44,621 nt of DNA, from the NCBI GenBank assembly GCA_016869735.1, contig VGDL01000030.1, positions 1 to 44,621 on the forward strand. The letters are read 5' to 3'. Shown here piece after piece: positions 27,014 to 35,798 of this stretch. The translations under genes were made by a program, and so were the position numbers. The stretch comes from Alphaproteobacteria bacterium. Lineage in GTDB: Bacteria; Pseudomonadota; Alphaproteobacteria; Acetobacterales; Acetobacteraceae. Each line of letters opens with the position of its first letter. The first letter of the stretch is position 1. A model generated the notes under the pieces. It had not been told where the DNA came from, made no database searches, and saw nothing but the letters and a program-made list of their open reading frames with translations.

Positions 27014-27788
27014 GCGCCGCTGCTCTTGCACGTAGTGCAGCACGCAGGCCGGAAGTACCGAGGTAAACGCGCTGCACTTCCGGATTGGCGCGCACGTCTT
27101 CCGGGCTGCCTGCGGCGATGATCTCACCGCGCACCAGCACCAGGATGCGATCCGCATGGGCGAAAACCGCATCCATGTCATGTTCGGTGAACAGCACGCC
27201 GATGCCGGCACGTCGCGCAATGCCCGCCACCAGGCGCATCAGCGCGGCGCGTTCAGCGGGCGCCATGCCGGCGGTGGGTTCATCCATCAGTAGCAGGCGC
27301 GGTGCGCCGGCAAGCGCAATCGCCAATTCCACGCGCTTCACATCACCATAAGCCAGCGCGCCCATGGGCCATTCCGCCTGTTCCGCCATGTCAAGCTGAT
27401 CGAGCAAACCCAGCGCCTCATCCCGATACAGCGCGCTGCTACGCGCCAGCATATCGCGCGTGCGCCCGGCATAGGCAATCAGCGCCATTTGCAGATTTTC
27501 CAGTACTGACATGGAAAGAAAGGTCTGCGCCACCTGAAAGCTGCGCCCTACACCCAGGCGACAAATGGCGCGCGGCGGCAGGCCAGAAATATCCTGCCCG
27601 GCCAGCATCACGCGCCCGCTATCGGGGCGCAATTGCCCACCCACCATATTGAAGCTGGTGGATTTCCCCGCGCCATTCGGGCCGATCATGGCCAGTATTT
27701 CGCCGGCGGCCAGGGCAAAACTCACATTGCGCGCCGCCACTACGCCGCCGAAATTCTTGTTGAGATTCTCGACAACCAGCAGCGTCAT
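27006..27788 (-). CDS. livG: branched-chain amino acid-type ABC transporter, ATP-binding protein LivG
   Basis: A 260-residue ATPase beginning MTLLVVENLNKNFGGVVAAR. Walker A is MIGPNGAGKSTSFNMVGGQ, and LAYGDVKRVELAIALAGAP is the signature, with VKRVE in place of the usual QQRxVE-type spacing. Walker B is LLLMDEPTAGMAPAERAAL, followed by GIGVLFTEHDMDAVFAHADR. The LivG/BraF-specific longer FGGVVA start and RAICRLGVGRSFQVAQTFLS segment are present. Its ATG overlaps the stop of the fused permease gene by four bases. The C-terminal tail after VYLGT (about 15 Ala/Arg-rich residues) is longer than usual. Confidence 0.92.
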   Translation of the reverse strand: MTLLVVENLNKNFGGVVAARNVSFALAAGEILAMIGPNGAGKSTSFNMVGGQLRPDSGRVMLAGQDISGLPPRAICRLGVGRSFQVAQTFLSMSVLENLQMALIAYAGRTRDMLARSSALYRDEALGLLDQLDMAEQAEWPMGALAYGDVKRVELAIALAGAPRLLLMDEPTAGMAPAERAALMRLVAGIARRAGIGVLFTEHDMDAVFAHADRILVLVRGEIIAAGSPEDVRANPEVQRVYLGTSGLRAALRARAAAHG

Positions 27789-29659
27789 GGCGCGCCACCC
27801 GAAAGCCGCGCGCGCAGCGCGGCATAAGCGCCACCAAGCCCGCGTGGAAAGATCAGCACCAGCGCAATGATGGAAGCACCGAGTAGAAAGCGCCAATGAT
27901 CCGTGAGCGGCATGAAGACATCCTTGATGCTGTGGAAGGCCGCCGCCCCCAACACCGGCCCCATCACGGTTTGCATGCCACCCAGCAAAATCATCGCGAG
28001 GAAATCCACCGACAGCGGAATGCCAAGCAAGGTCGGATCAATCGAACCTTTTGAAAATGCGTAAAGCCCGCCCGCCAAGCCTGCCGCAGCACCGGCAATG
28101 GTGAAGCCAAGCCAGCGATGCGCGCGCACATCAATGCCAATCGCCTCAGCGCGCGGCGCAGAATCGCGTGCGGCGCGCAAGCTGGCGCCAAAGGGTGCGT
28201 AGATCACGTGGCGCAGCGCGAAAATGCCCAACCCTGCCGCCACCAGCACAATATAGTGATAGGTGCTGTGTGATGCCGCCCAGGCTGAAGGCCAGACACC
28301 AACAATGCCGTTATCGCCCCCCGTGACCTCCACCCATTGGAAGCAGACCGCATAGGCAATCTGTGCGAAAGCCAAGGTCAGCATCGCCAGATAAATACCC
28401 TGCAAGCGAACGATGAAAAACCCGAATAGCGCCGCGAATAACCCGCCCACCAAGGGTGCGGCGATCAGCGCCGGTTCCATCGGCATGCCAAGCTTCGTCA
28501 CCAATAATCCACTCGCATAAGCGCCAAGGCCGAAATAGGCTGCATGGCCGAAGCTCACGATACCACCATTGCCCACCAGGAAATTCAGCGAAAAGGCGGC
28601 GAGGGCGAAGATCAACACCTCGGTCGCGACCTTGATCGCATAAGTATCACCAAAAATCGGCACTGCAGCCGCCGCCAATACCGCCAGCAGCACAAGCAGT
28701 TTCTCGGCAGCCGCAAAGCCACGCGGTTGCATGATGCCCTCAGGCAAGGCGCTAAGACCTGCGGCATTTTCCGGGCGCCCAAGCAAGCCCCAGGGCTTCA
28801 CCACCAGCACCAGCGCCATTAGTAGGAACACCAGCACCAGCGTGATTTTCGGGAAAATCAGCACGCCGAAAGCCTGCAATTGCCCAATCAGCAGCGCCGC
28901 CAAAAAGGCACCACCAATGGAGCCCATGCCGCCAATTACCGTCACCACAAAGGCTTCGGTAATAATCGAAAGATCCATCTGCGCGGATGCCGAAACGCGC
29001 GGGATTTGCAAGGCACCGCCCAGCCCCGCCAGAAACGCGCCCAGAAACAGCGTGCCGGTGAACAGCAAAGCCTGATTGACACCAAGCGCGCCCACCATGT
29101 CGCGGTCGCGCGTTGCGGCGCGCAGCAAAATGCCAAAGCGCGTTTTGTGCATCAGCAACCACAGCAACCCCAACACTACCGGCCCGGCAGCAATCAGAAA
29201 AAGATCATAAGCCGGAAAGCGCTGATCCAGAATCATCACACCATGGCGCAGCCCCGGCGCACGTGGCCCGGCAATATCCAAAGGCCCCCAGATATGCAGC
29301 ACCGCATCCTGCACCATGAGCACCACGCCGAAGGTCGCCAGCAATTGAAACAACTCCGGCACCTTATAAATCCGCCGCAGAAGCAGGATTTCCATCAGCA
29401 CGCCAAGCACGCCCACCACACAGGCGGAAATCAGCACCCCGGCAAAGAACAGCGTCGGTGATCGTTCAATCTGCAAAAGCCAGGGCACGATCGTCACCGC
29501 CATATAGGCGCCGAGCATATAAAACGACCCATGCGCGAAATTGACGATGCGCGTCACGCCGAACACCAGCGTGAGGCCCGATGCGATGATGAAAAGCGAT
29601 GATGCGCTGGCCAGGCCCGAAAGGCATTGGACCAGCAGAAAGCCGAATTCCACGCTCAA
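27785..29659 (-). CDS. fused LivH-LivM ABC transporter permease
   Basis: A 624-residue protein joining two permeases. Residues about 1-290 are LivH/BraD-like: ASGLTLVFGVTRIVNFAHGS, AATRDRDMVGALGVNQALLF and VVTVIGGMGSIGGAFLAALL. After a linker (about 290-320) residues about 320-624 are LivM/BraE-like: ALAAFSLNFLVGNGGIVSFG, HAAYFGLGAYASGLLVTKLG, IYLAMLTLAFAQIAYAVCFQ and LAMILLGGMQTVMGPVLGAA. LivH and LivM are usually two genes; single-chain fusions are known in this transporter class. Both halves keep their conserved loops, so the fusion is likely functional. The start overlaps the binding-protein stop by four bases. Confidence 0.92.
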   Translation of the reverse strand: MSVEFGFLLVQCLSGLASASSLFIIASGLTLVFGVTRIVNFAHGSFYMLGAYMAVTIVPWLLQIERSPTLFFAGVLISACVVGVLGVLMEILLLRRIYKVPELFQLLATFGVVLMVQDAVLHIWGPLDIAGPRAPGLRHGVMILDQRFPAYDLFLIAAGPVVLGLLWLLMHKTRFGILLRAATRDRDMVGALGVNQALLFTGTLFLGAFLAGLGGALQIPRVSASAQMDLSIITEAFVVTVIGGMGSIGGAFLAALLIGQLQAFGVLIFPKITLVLVFLLMALVLVVKPWGLLGRPENAAGLSALPEGIMQPRGFAAAEKLLVLLAVLAAAAVPIFGDTYAIKVATEVLIFALAAFSLNFLVGNGGIVSFGHAAYFGLGAYASGLLVTKLGMPMEPALIAAPLVGGLFAALFGFFIVRLQGIYLAMLTLAFAQIAYAVCFQWVEVTGGDNGIVGVWPSAWAASHSTYHYIVLVAAGLGIFALRHVIYAPFGASLRAARDSAPRAEAIGIDVRAHRWLGFTIAGAAAGLAGGLYAFSKGSIDPTLLGIPLSVDFLAMILLGGMQTVMGPVLGAAAFHSIKDVFMPLTDHWRFLLGASIIALVLIFPRGLGGAYAALRARLSGGAP

Positions 29660-30879
29660 GCCCGGCGCGCGGCCCGTACTTCTTCTTCGGGGAACATGAA
29701 ATCAGCGCCATCGGCATAACGCGCATTGCGCATGGTGCCCTGCCCATTGCGCTGCGTGGTCTCTCCCACCCATGTGCCCATGCTGCCCTGCTGATCAATG
29801 CCGCGCATGGTGACATTGCCCACCACGGTTTCAGTGCGCAGATCGCGCAGCGTATCCACCAGCACCTCATTATCCAGGCTATTGGCTTGGTTCAGCAAAT
29901 TGGCCAGTACCTGCACCGTGACATAGCCAAGCAGGCTGCCCTTGCGTGGCGTGTCATTGAAACGCGCGCGATAGGCTTCAACGAAAGCCCGATGCGCGGC
30001 GCCTTCCACCTGATCCCAGGGATAGCCGGTAACAATCCAGCCTTCCGGCGTTTCATCGCCAAGCGGGATCATGTATTCCGGCTCGCCTGTCAGCATGGAA
30101 AGCACAAGGCGGCGTTCGAACAAGCCCCGCGTATTGCCTTCCCGTACAAAGGCAGTCAGGTCCGGGCCGAACAACACGTTGAAAATCGCATCCGGTCGCG
30201 CCTGCGCCAAAGCGCCCACGGTGGCGCCCGCATCCACACGGCCAAGCGCGGGATATTGTTCGGCAATGATTTCAGCGCCCGGAATGGCACCGCCAATGAG
30301 CCGCTTGAAATTCGCTGCCGCCGATTGGCCGTATTCGTAATTCGGCGCTACAATCGCCCAGCGCTTTTGCGTCCGGCCACGCGCGGCTTCCACCAGCATG
30401 CGCGTTTGCATGAAGGTGGAAGGGCGCAGCCGCCACGTATAACGATTGCCCTGTGCCATGGTCAGCGCGTCGCTCAATGGTTCGGTCGCGAAGAACAGTC
30501 GCTTGCGCTGATTGGCGAAATCCGCCACCGCCAGCCCGACATTGGACAGAAACGTGCCGGCGATGAAGGAAACATTCTCCCGCGTCAGCAATTCCTCCGC
30601 TACGCGCACCGCGTCACTTGGCGTGGATCCATCATCGCGGAAGACGAATTCCAGCCGCCGCCCACCCATGACACCGCCGGCGGCATTGATCCGCTCTGCC
30701 GCCATTCGCATGGCGTTGCGATAGGGGATGCAGAAGGCCGCCATGCGGCTGTAGGAATTCAGCTCCCCAATGCGGATCGGCGCGCCTTGCGCCGCCGCGC
30801 CGCGCCCTGCCGCTGCTGCTGCTGCCAGCCCGGCCCCACCGGCCAGAAGCGCGCGGCGTCTGAAGAAGATGCTATCCAT
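29656..30879 (-). CDS. ABC transporter substrate-binding protein (Leu/Ile/Val-binding type)
   Basis: A 407-residue periplasmic binding protein of type I fold. The leader MDSIFFRRRALLAGGAGLAA has an arginine-rich start and a long alanine run and looks like a Tat or Sec signal. The mature region has IRIGELNSYSRMAAFCIPYR, INAAGGVMGGRRLEFVFRDD and TYTWRLRPSTFMQTRMLVE-like segments of the LivK/urea-binding superfamily. It is the first gene of a four-gene uptake cassette (binding protein, LivHM, LivG, LivF). Its ligand is uncertain: an amino acid, amide or aromatic acid are all possible for this family. Confidence 0.9.
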   Translation of the reverse strand: MDSIFFRRRALLAGGAGLAAAAAAGRGAAAQGAPIRIGELNSYSRMAAFCIPYRNAMRMAAERINAAGGVMGGRRLEFVFRDDGSTPSDAVRVAEELLTRENVSFIAGTFLSNVGLAVADFANQRKRLFFATEPLSDALTMAQGNRYTWRLRPSTFMQTRMLVEAARGRTQKRWAIVAPNYEYGQSAAANFKRLIGGAIPGAEIIAEQYPALGRVDAGATVGALAQARPDAIFNVLFGPDLTAFVREGNTRGLFERRLVLSMLTGEPEYMIPLGDETPEGWIVTGYPWDQVEGAAHRAFVEAYRARFNDTPRKGSLLGYVTVQVLANLLNQANSLDNEVLVDTLRDLRTETVVGNVTMRGIDQQGSMGTWVGETTQRNGQGTMRNARYADGADFMFPEEEVRAARRA

Positions 30880-31017
30880 GACAAGCCTCTGCTGCGTTTT
30901 GCTGCACAGACAATGGCGACGGGCGGCCCGATGGTCCAGGGTCTGGCGCGGAGTTGTTTGTAACCTGCCAGATTCAGTCTAGCCGGGCGCCGCGGCCTCG
31001 GCTAAAAGCCCGCCACC

Positions 31018-31341
31018 ATGATTACCGTCCTGCTCGTCCTGCATCTTTTTGTGACCCTCGCGCTGATTGGCGTGGTCTTGCTCCAAAGGAGTGAAGGCGG
31101 TGGGCTTGGCGTGGGCTCATCCCAGGGCATGGGGTCCTTCATGGGCGGGCGCGGCACGGCCAATTTGCTGACGCGTTCCACCGCCATTTTGGGCGCGGCC
31201 TTCTTTGCCCTGGCGCTGACCTTGGCCCTGCTGACCAAAGGCGTATCGCAGCAGAACCGGTCTATCCTGGATGGCCCGGCGCCGATCACGGCCCCCACCA
31301 CCCCGGCGCTCCCCACGCTGCCGAGCGTGCCGACGAACTGA
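31018..31341 (+). CDS. secG: preprotein translocase subunit SecG
   Basis: A 107-residue membrane protein with two helices (MITVLLVLHLFVTLALIGVV and TAILGAAFFALALTLALLT) and between them the SecG motif LLQRSEGGGLGVGSSQGMGS with FMGGRGTANLLTRST. The C-terminus is proline- and threonine-rich, as in other Alphaproteobacteria. SecG assists SecYE-SecA in protein export. It diverges from the ABC binding-protein gene and ends one base before the convergent phhB gene. The pyrG gene that often follows secG is absent. Confidence 0.94.
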   Translation: MITVLLVLHLFVTLALIGVVLLQRSEGGGLGVGSSQGMGSFMGGRGTANLLTRSTAILGAAFFALALTLALLTKGVSQQNRSILDGPAPITAPTTPALPTLPSVPTN

Positions 31342-31342
31342 T

Positions 31343-31636
31343 CTAGCCCGGCGATAGCCCGTCTATCGCCTGCGCCAGCCTAACATCGCGCGCGGAAAGC
31401 CCGCCCGCGTCATGGGTGGATAGCGTAATTTCCACCCGGTTCCAGACATTGAACCATTCCGGGTGATGGTCCTGCGCTTCAGCCAAAAGCGCCACGCGCG
31501 CCATAAATCCCCAGGCTTCGGAGAAATCCTTGAAGCGGAAGGCGCGGGTGATGGCATCGCGGCCATCCACCCGCTTCCATGCCGGCAGCGTGACCGCCAA
31601 TGCGGCCCGTTCCGTGGCGTTGAGTTTCTCCACCAT
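31343..31636 (-). CDS. phhB: 4a-hydroxytetrahydrobiopterin dehydratase (PCD/DCoH)
   Basis: A 97-residue protein with the pterin-4a-carbinolamine dehydratase signature [20 protein letters not shown] and [20 protein letters not shown]; the two histidines of HHPEW are catalytic in the family. It regenerates the pterin cofactor of phenylalanine hydroxylase and in bacteria may also serve molybdopterin or other pterin chemistry. It begins four bases after the fabG stop and is probably the last gene of the fabD-GNAT-fabG unit. No phhA is in the window. Confidence 0.92.
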   Translation of the reverse strand: MVEKLNATERAALAVTLPAWKRVDGRDAITRAFRFKDFSEAWGFMARVALLAEAQDHHPEWFNVWNRVEITLSTHDAGGLSARDVRLAQAIDGLSPG

Positions 31637-31640
31637 CGCG

Positions 31641-32387
31641 TCAGATCATCGCCATGCCGCCATTGACATGCAAAGTCTGGCCGGTGACCCAGCCGGCCTC
31701 ATTGCTCGCCAAATACACCACGGCGGCGGCAATATCCTCGGGCGAGCCCATGCGCTGGGTTGGGATGCGCGTCAGCAGCGCGGTTTTTTGCGCGTCATTC
31801 AGCGCATCGGTCATGGCGGTTTTCACAAAGCCGGGCGCGACGACATTCACAGTGACACCGCGCGTCGCCACTTCCTGCGCCAAGGATTTGGACATGCCAA
31901 TCAAGCCCGCCTTGGCGGCAGCGTAATTCGCCTGGCCGGCATTGCCGGTGACCCCCACGATGGACGCGATGGAAATGATCCGCCCCTGGCGCTTTTTCAT
32001 CATGCCGCGCAAGGCAGCCCGTGCCAGGCGAAACGGCGCGGTCAAATCCACTTCCAGCACCGCATTCCAATCCGCATCACCCATGCGGAGTGCCAGCATA
32101 TCGCGCGTGAAGCCGGCATTATTCACCAAAATATCAAGGGAACCCGCTTCGGCTTCGATCTTTTCCACAAGCTTGGCCGGCGCTTCCGGGTCTGCCAGAT
32201 CAGCCGGCGCCACAATCACGCGCGAACCAAGCTCGGCTGCCAGCGCCTCCAATTCCGCGGCGCGGCGGCCGGTGATGGCAACCGTGGCACCCTGGGCGTG
32301 CAGCGCACGGGCCACGCCCGCGCCGATGCCACCCGTGGCGCCGGTGACAAGGGCGGTCTTGCCGGTCAGATCAAACATATCTCTCAT
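31641..32387 (-). CDS. fabG: 3-oxoacyl-[acyl-carrier-protein] reductase
   Basis: A 248-residue short-chain dehydrogenase. It has the NADPH motif [19 protein letters not shown], and the catalytic Ser142, Tyr155 and Lys159 ([20 protein letters not shown]), with the C-terminal [17 protein letters not shown] of true FabG. It reduces 3-oxoacyl-ACP in fatty acid synthesis. Starts at ATG 32387, which overlaps the GNAT stop (ATGA), or at ATG 32378 are both possible. FabG normally sits between fabD and acpP-fabF; here fabD and an acetyltransferase precede it, and phhB follows. Confidence 0.93.
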   Translation of the reverse strand: MRDMFDLTGKTALVTGATGGIGAGVARALHAQGATVAITGRRAAELEALAAELGSRVIVAPADLADPEAPAKLVEKIEAEAGSLDILVNNAGFTRDMLALRMGDADWNAVLEVDLTAPFRLARAALRGMMKKRQGRIISIASIVGVTGNAGQANYAAAKAGLIGMSKSLAQEVATRGVTVNVVAPGFVKTAMTDALNDAQKTALLTRIPTQRMGSPEDIAAAVVYLASNEAGWVTGQTLHVNGGMAMI

Positions 32388-32818
32388 CCCTGGTTGAAGC
32401 GTTTGAACAGGAAATGCCGCGCATGGCCGGGCGGCTGATCCTCAATACTGCCGAAAAGCGTATAGCCATGCTTTTCGTAAAAAGGCCGCGCCTGGAAGGA
32501 GAAAGTATCCACCCAGGCGCCGATACAGCCCCGATCACGAGCCTCATCCTCCAGCCGTGTCAGCAGGTCCGAACCCAGGCCCGTGCCGCGCATATCTTCG
32601 GGCAGAAACAGCAGGTGCAGGTAATACCAGCCGCCGAAGCACCAGCCAAAGGCACCGCCCACCGGCGCGTCTTCAGCCTTGCGCCGCACCACAAGTGACA
32701 GCGGCTTGTAGCCATGCTGGCCGATAAAGGGCGCATTCAGGGCAGAAAGCCCATCCAGGGCGATCTTCGCGGCGGGATCATCCTCAATTTCCGAGAGCGT
32801 GATCTCGGCCATCATCAC
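32384..32818 (-). CDS. GNAT family N-acetyltransferase
   Basis: A 144-residue acetyltransferase. The acetyl-CoA loop is DMRGTGLGSDLLTRLEDEA (R-G-T-G-L-G), preceded by the strand YYLHLLFLPE and followed by ARPFYEKHGYTLFGSIEDQP, a normal GNAT C-terminal strand. The substrate is unknown. The ATG overlaps the fabD stop and its stop overlaps fabG, so it is translated within the fatty-acid gene cluster; that location may mean a role in acyl or ribosomal protein modification, but this is conjecture. Two extra methionines at the start leave the exact start open by two codons. Confidence 0.87.
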   Translation of the reverse strand: MMMAEITLSEIEDDPAAKIALDGLSALNAPFIGQHGYKPLSLVVRRKAEDAPVGGAFGWCFGGWYYLHLLFLPEDMRGTGLGSDLLTRLEDEARDRGCIGAWVDTFSFQARPFYEKHGYTLFGSIEDQPPGHARHFLFKRFNQG

Positions 32819-33774
32819 AGCGTTTTCAGGAAAGCTTCCAGCTCGGCCGGATTGCCGATGGCGATCGCGGTCGCTTCCGGCGCGTTGCGCTTCATCAGGC
32901 CGGTCAGCACCTTACCCGCACCGACCTCGATAAACTTGTCGCAGCCCATGGCGGCCATGGCGGCAACGCATTCGCGCCAGCGCACCGTGCCGGTGACTTG
33001 GCGCACCAGCAAATCGCGGATTTCGCCAGGATCTGTCGCCTTGGCGGCGGTGACATTCGCCACCACCGGCACGGCGGGCGCCTGCATCGCGGCTTTGGCT
33101 AGCGCTTCCGCCATGGCATCGGCCGCAGGGGCCATCAGCGCGCAATGGAAGGGCGCGGATACGGGCAGCAGCATGGCGCGCTTCACGCCCTTTTCCTTGG
33201 CGATTTCAATGGCGCGTTCAACGGCCGCCTTGGCGCCGGAAATCACCACCTGGCCGCCGCCATTGTCATTGGCTGCCTCCACAACCTCGGCCTTGTTGGT
33301 TTCGGGGTTGGTGGCGGCGGCGCCGCAAATCTCCTGCGCCAGTTCGATCTCGGCGCCCAGAAGTGCCGCCATGGCGCCTGTGCCAGGGGGGGTGGCCTTC
33401 TGCATCGCCTCACCCCGCAAGCGCAAAAGCTTGGCAGCGGTGGCGATGTCAAAGGCGCCGGCGGCGGTCAGTGCGCTGTATTCACCGAGTGAATGCCCGG
33501 CCACCAGCGCCACGCGCGCGGCCAGCGCAAACCCGCCTTCGGCTTCCAAAGCCCGCACCACCGCCAGGGAATGCGCCATCAGCGCCGGCTGGGCATTGGC
33601 TGTCAGGGTCAATTCTTCCTGCGGGCCTTCCCACATCAGCTTGCTAAGCTTCTGGCCCAAAGCGTCATCCACTTCCTGAAAAACGTGACGGGCAGAAGGA
33701 AAGGCATCGGCCAGGTCGCGGCCCATGCCGACAGCCTGGCTCCCCTGGCCGGGAAAGACGAAGGCGAAGGCCAT
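32815..33774 (-). CDS. fabD: malonyl-CoA:ACP transacylase
   Basis: A 319-residue transacylase. It starts with the FabD motif FVFPGQGSQAVGMGRDLAD; the nucleophile is Ser95 in VAGHSLGEYSAL, and the histidine partner is in VSAPFHCALMAPAADAMAE. NVTAAKATDPGEIRDLLVRQ and VGAGKVLTGLMKR complete the family pattern. It charges acyl carrier protein with malonate to start fatty acid synthesis. First gene of a minus-strand unit fabD, GNAT, fabG, phhB. A TTGACA lies about 60 bases upstream, but no good -10 accompanies it. Confidence 0.95.
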   Translation of the reverse strand: MAFAFVFPGQGSQAVGMGRDLADAFPSARHVFQEVDDALGQKLSKLMWEGPQEELTLTANAQPALMAHSLAVVRALEAEGGFALAARVALVAGHSLGEYSALTAAGAFDIATAAKLLRLRGEAMQKATPPGTGAMAALLGAEIELAQEICGAAATNPETNKAEVVEAANDNGGGQVVISGAKAAVERAIEIAKEKGVKRAMLLPVSAPFHCALMAPAADAMAEALAKAAMQAPAVPVVANVTAAKATDPGEIRDLLVRQVTGTVRWRECVAAMAAMGCDKFIEVGAGKVLTGLMKRNAPEATAIAIGNPAELEAFLKTL

Positions 33775-33802
33775 GATCAGAATTCCGTGATGGTTAAGGT
33801 CA

Positions 33803-33826
33803 GGCCGCGCGAATGGCCGCGCGGCC
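33803..33826. other. perfect 9-bp hairpin between the Bug gene and fabD
   Basis: GGCCGCGCG (33803-33811) is exactly complementary to CGCGCGGCC (33818-33826) with a six-base loop. It lies between the stop of the Bug gene at 33844 and the start of fabD at 33774, both on the minus strand. No T-run follows on either strand, so it could end the Bug transcript by a non-classical route or sit in the fabD leader. Confidence 0.4.
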
Positions 33827-33843
33827 CCGGCTTGTCAACCGCG

Positions 33844-34815
33844 TCAATTCATCTGGATATTCGCGTCCTTCACCACCTGCTTCCAGCGGGCGAGCTCCGT
33901 CGAAATCCTGGCCCCCAATTCCTGGGGGGAGGATGCATCAATGGTGAAACCCGCCGCCGTCAGGCGCTGCGTGGTTTCCGGGGCGCGCAGCGCAGCCACA
34001 ATCACCTCATGCAGCCGGGCGATGGCCGGCGCGGGCGTGCCGGCGGGCGTCAGGAAGGCGGACCAGGAAGCGGAAAGCACATCCGGCAGGCCGGCTTCTA
34101 CCATGGTTGGCACATCCGGCAGGCCGGAAAAACGCTGCGTGCCGGTAATGGCGATGGCGCGCAAAGCGCCTGAGGCCACATGCGGGCGCACCGTTGCCGC
34201 GTTCAGGATGCTGGCCTGAACCTGACCCTGGATCATGGCCGTGACCGCCGGGGCGCCGCCGGGGAAGGGGACATGCGTCGCCTCGGTCCCCGTGCGTTTC
34301 AGGAACAACTCCATCCCCAATTGCTCGGTGGAGCCGACACCGCCCGAGCAATAGGAAGCCCGGCCCGCTTCGCGCTTCAGCCAGGCCACGACCTCGGCCA
34401 CATTGGTGGCGGGCACATCCTTATGCACCACCAGCATATTGGGCACCGACATGGCCAGGCTGACCGGGGCGAAATCCTTCTCGGGGTCATAGCCGGGGCG
34501 GGCCATAACGGCGGGGTTGATGGTCATGGTGCCGCTGGCGGCCACAATCAGCGTATGCCCATCGGCCGGTTGCGCCGCGACATGGCGGGCGGCGATGGCC
34601 CCGGTGGCGCCGGGGCGGTTTTCCACCACCACATTTTGCCCAAGGGCTGCCTGCATGGCGGGTGCCACCAGCCGCGCCACAATATCATTGGGCCCGCCAG
34701 GGGCGAAGGGCACCACCAGCACCACCGGGCGGCTTGGGGCCCAAGGGCCTCGCGCGCCAGCCTGGCTGGCCAATAGCGCGAAGGGCAGGCCCATCAACAT
34801 GCTGCGACGATTCAT
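33844..34815 (-). CDS. Bug/TctC family tripartite tricarboxylate transporter substrate-binding protein
   Basis: A 323-residue periplasmic binding protein with the leader [20 protein letters not shown] and family motifs [56 protein letters not shown] and [12 protein letters not shown]. It is the third Bug protein in the window and is less similar to the tandem pair at 5852-7872, for instance a [18 protein letters not shown] segment in place of GAGTTLHLSGELFKQ. ATG 34815 is chosen because AGAGGAAC lies eight bases before it. No TctA/TctB genes are near. Ligand unknown. Confidence 0.88.
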   Translation of the reverse strand: MNRRSMLMGLPFALLASQAGARGPWAPSRPVVLVVPFAPGGPNDIVARLVAPAMQAALGQNVVVENRPGATGAIAARHVAAQPADGHTLIVAASGTMTINPAVMARPGYDPEKDFAPVSLAMSVPNMLVVHKDVPATNVAEVVAWLKREAGRASYCSGGVGSTEQLGMELFLKRTGTEATHVPFPGGAPAVTAMIQGQVQASILNAATVRPHVASGALRAIAITGTQRFSGLPDVPTMVEAGLPDVLSASWSAFLTPAGTPAPAIARLHEVIVAALRAPETTQRLTAAGFTIDASSPQELGARISTELARWKQVVKDANIQMN

Positions 34816-34923
34816 TCGGATGTTCCTCTGTGTTTTCTGGGCGATCATAAGCATAAAGTGCCGCGCGACCATAGGCAGGGCTTGATCCCCCACCCCCCTT
34901 TGTGCTTTACGCCCCGCTCCCCT

Positions 34924-34948
34924 GCCGGGTGCAAGGCAAGCGCCCGGC
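34924..34948 (+). promoter_or_regulatory. rpsF leader hairpin
   Basis: GCCGGGTGC (34924-34932) pairs with GCGCCCGGC (34940-34948), nine pairs including one G-T, with the loop AAGGCAA. It lies about 60 bases before the rpsF start, where many bacteria carry an RNA structure bound by the S6:S18 complex for feedback control. Whether it contains the specific S6:S18 binding site was not shown. Confidence 0.35.
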
Positions 34949-35007
34949 TATGCCCTTATGCGCGCCCCATCCCGGGGCCAGGGCTGAGCCAGCCAAAGGG
35001 AGATCAC

Positions 35008-35481
35008 ATGCCGCTTTATGAATGCGTGTTCATCGCACGCAATGATATCACGCAACAGCAGGTCGAAGCCATTGCAGACCAGGTGACCGCGACCTTGGCC
35101 GAAGGTGGTGGCGAAGTGCGCAAGCGCGAATACTGGGGCCTCCGCGGCCTTGCTTATCGCATCAAGAAGAATCGCAAGGGGCATTACATGCTTCTTGGCC
35201 TTGATACGCCCCCCGCCGCGTTGAACGAAGCCGAGCGTCAGCTTGGCCTTAATGAAGACGTGCTGCGCATGCTGACCGTGCGCGTGGAAGCGATTGACGA
35301 AGCGCCATCCGCGGTCCTGTCCAAGCGCGGCGGTGATGATCGCGATCGGGAAAAAAGCTTCCGTGGCCCGCGCCCGGCTGGCCGCTTTGGTTCCGGCCGT
35401 GGTGGCCGCGGCGATGACCGCGAGGAATTCCGCGCGCGTGGCCGCGACGAAATGGAAATGCCCATGGGGATTGAGGAATAA
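35008..35481 (+). CDS. rpsF: 30S ribosomal protein S6
   Basis: A 157-residue protein. The S6 core is clear: [60 protein letters not shown] and [15 protein letters not shown]. It binds S18 on the small subunit platform. It is about 20-25 residues longer than the E. coli protein; the extra C-terminus is Arg/Gly/Asp-rich ([20 protein letters not shown]), common in Rhodospirillales. AAAGGGAG precedes the ATG by five bases. First gene of rpsF-rpsR-DUF2232-rplI, with rpsR three bases after the stop. Confidence 0.97.
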   Translation: MPLYECVFIARNDITQQQVEAIADQVTATLAEGGGEVRKREYWGLRGLAYRIKKNRKGHYMLLGLDTPPAALNEAERQLGLNEDVLRMLTVRVEAIDEAPSAVLSKRGGDDRDREKSFRGPRPAGRFGSGRGGRGDDREEFRARGRDEMEMPMGIEE

Positions 35482-35484
35482 GCC

Positions 35485-35763
35485 ATGTCTGACAATGCAG
35501 ATCTGATTCCCGCCGCCCGTCGCTCTGCCGTTGGTGCGCGCCGGCCCTTCCATCGTCGCCGCAAATCCTGCCCCTTCAGCGGCCAGGGTGCGCCGAAGAT
35601 TGACTATAAGGATGTGCGGCTCCTGTCCCGCTTCCTGTCTGAGCGCGGCAAGATCGTGCCGGCGCGCATCACCTCGGTTTCAGCGAAGAAGCAGCGCGAA
35701 TTGGCCATTGCCATCAAGCGCGCACGCTTCCTGGCGCTGCTGCCTTACGTGATTGCGGATTAG
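35485..35763 (+). CDS. rpsR: 30S ribosomal protein S18
   Basis: A 92-residue basic protein with the S18 signature [20 protein letters not shown], then [20 protein letters not shown] and [20 protein letters not shown], ending ALLPYVIAD. The start ATG follows the rpsF stop by three bases. S18 pairs with S6 on the 30S subunit. Normal in length for Alphaproteobacteria, with an N-terminal extension of about 17 residues relative to E. coli. Confidence 0.97.
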   Translation: MSDNADLIPAARRSAVGARRPFHRRRKSCPFSGQGAPKIDYKDVRLLSRFLSERGKIVPARITSVSAKKQRELAIAIKRARFLALLPYVIAD

Positions 35764-35798
35764 GCAGCGCGTAGCGGCGAAAGGGCATGGGATCAGCC

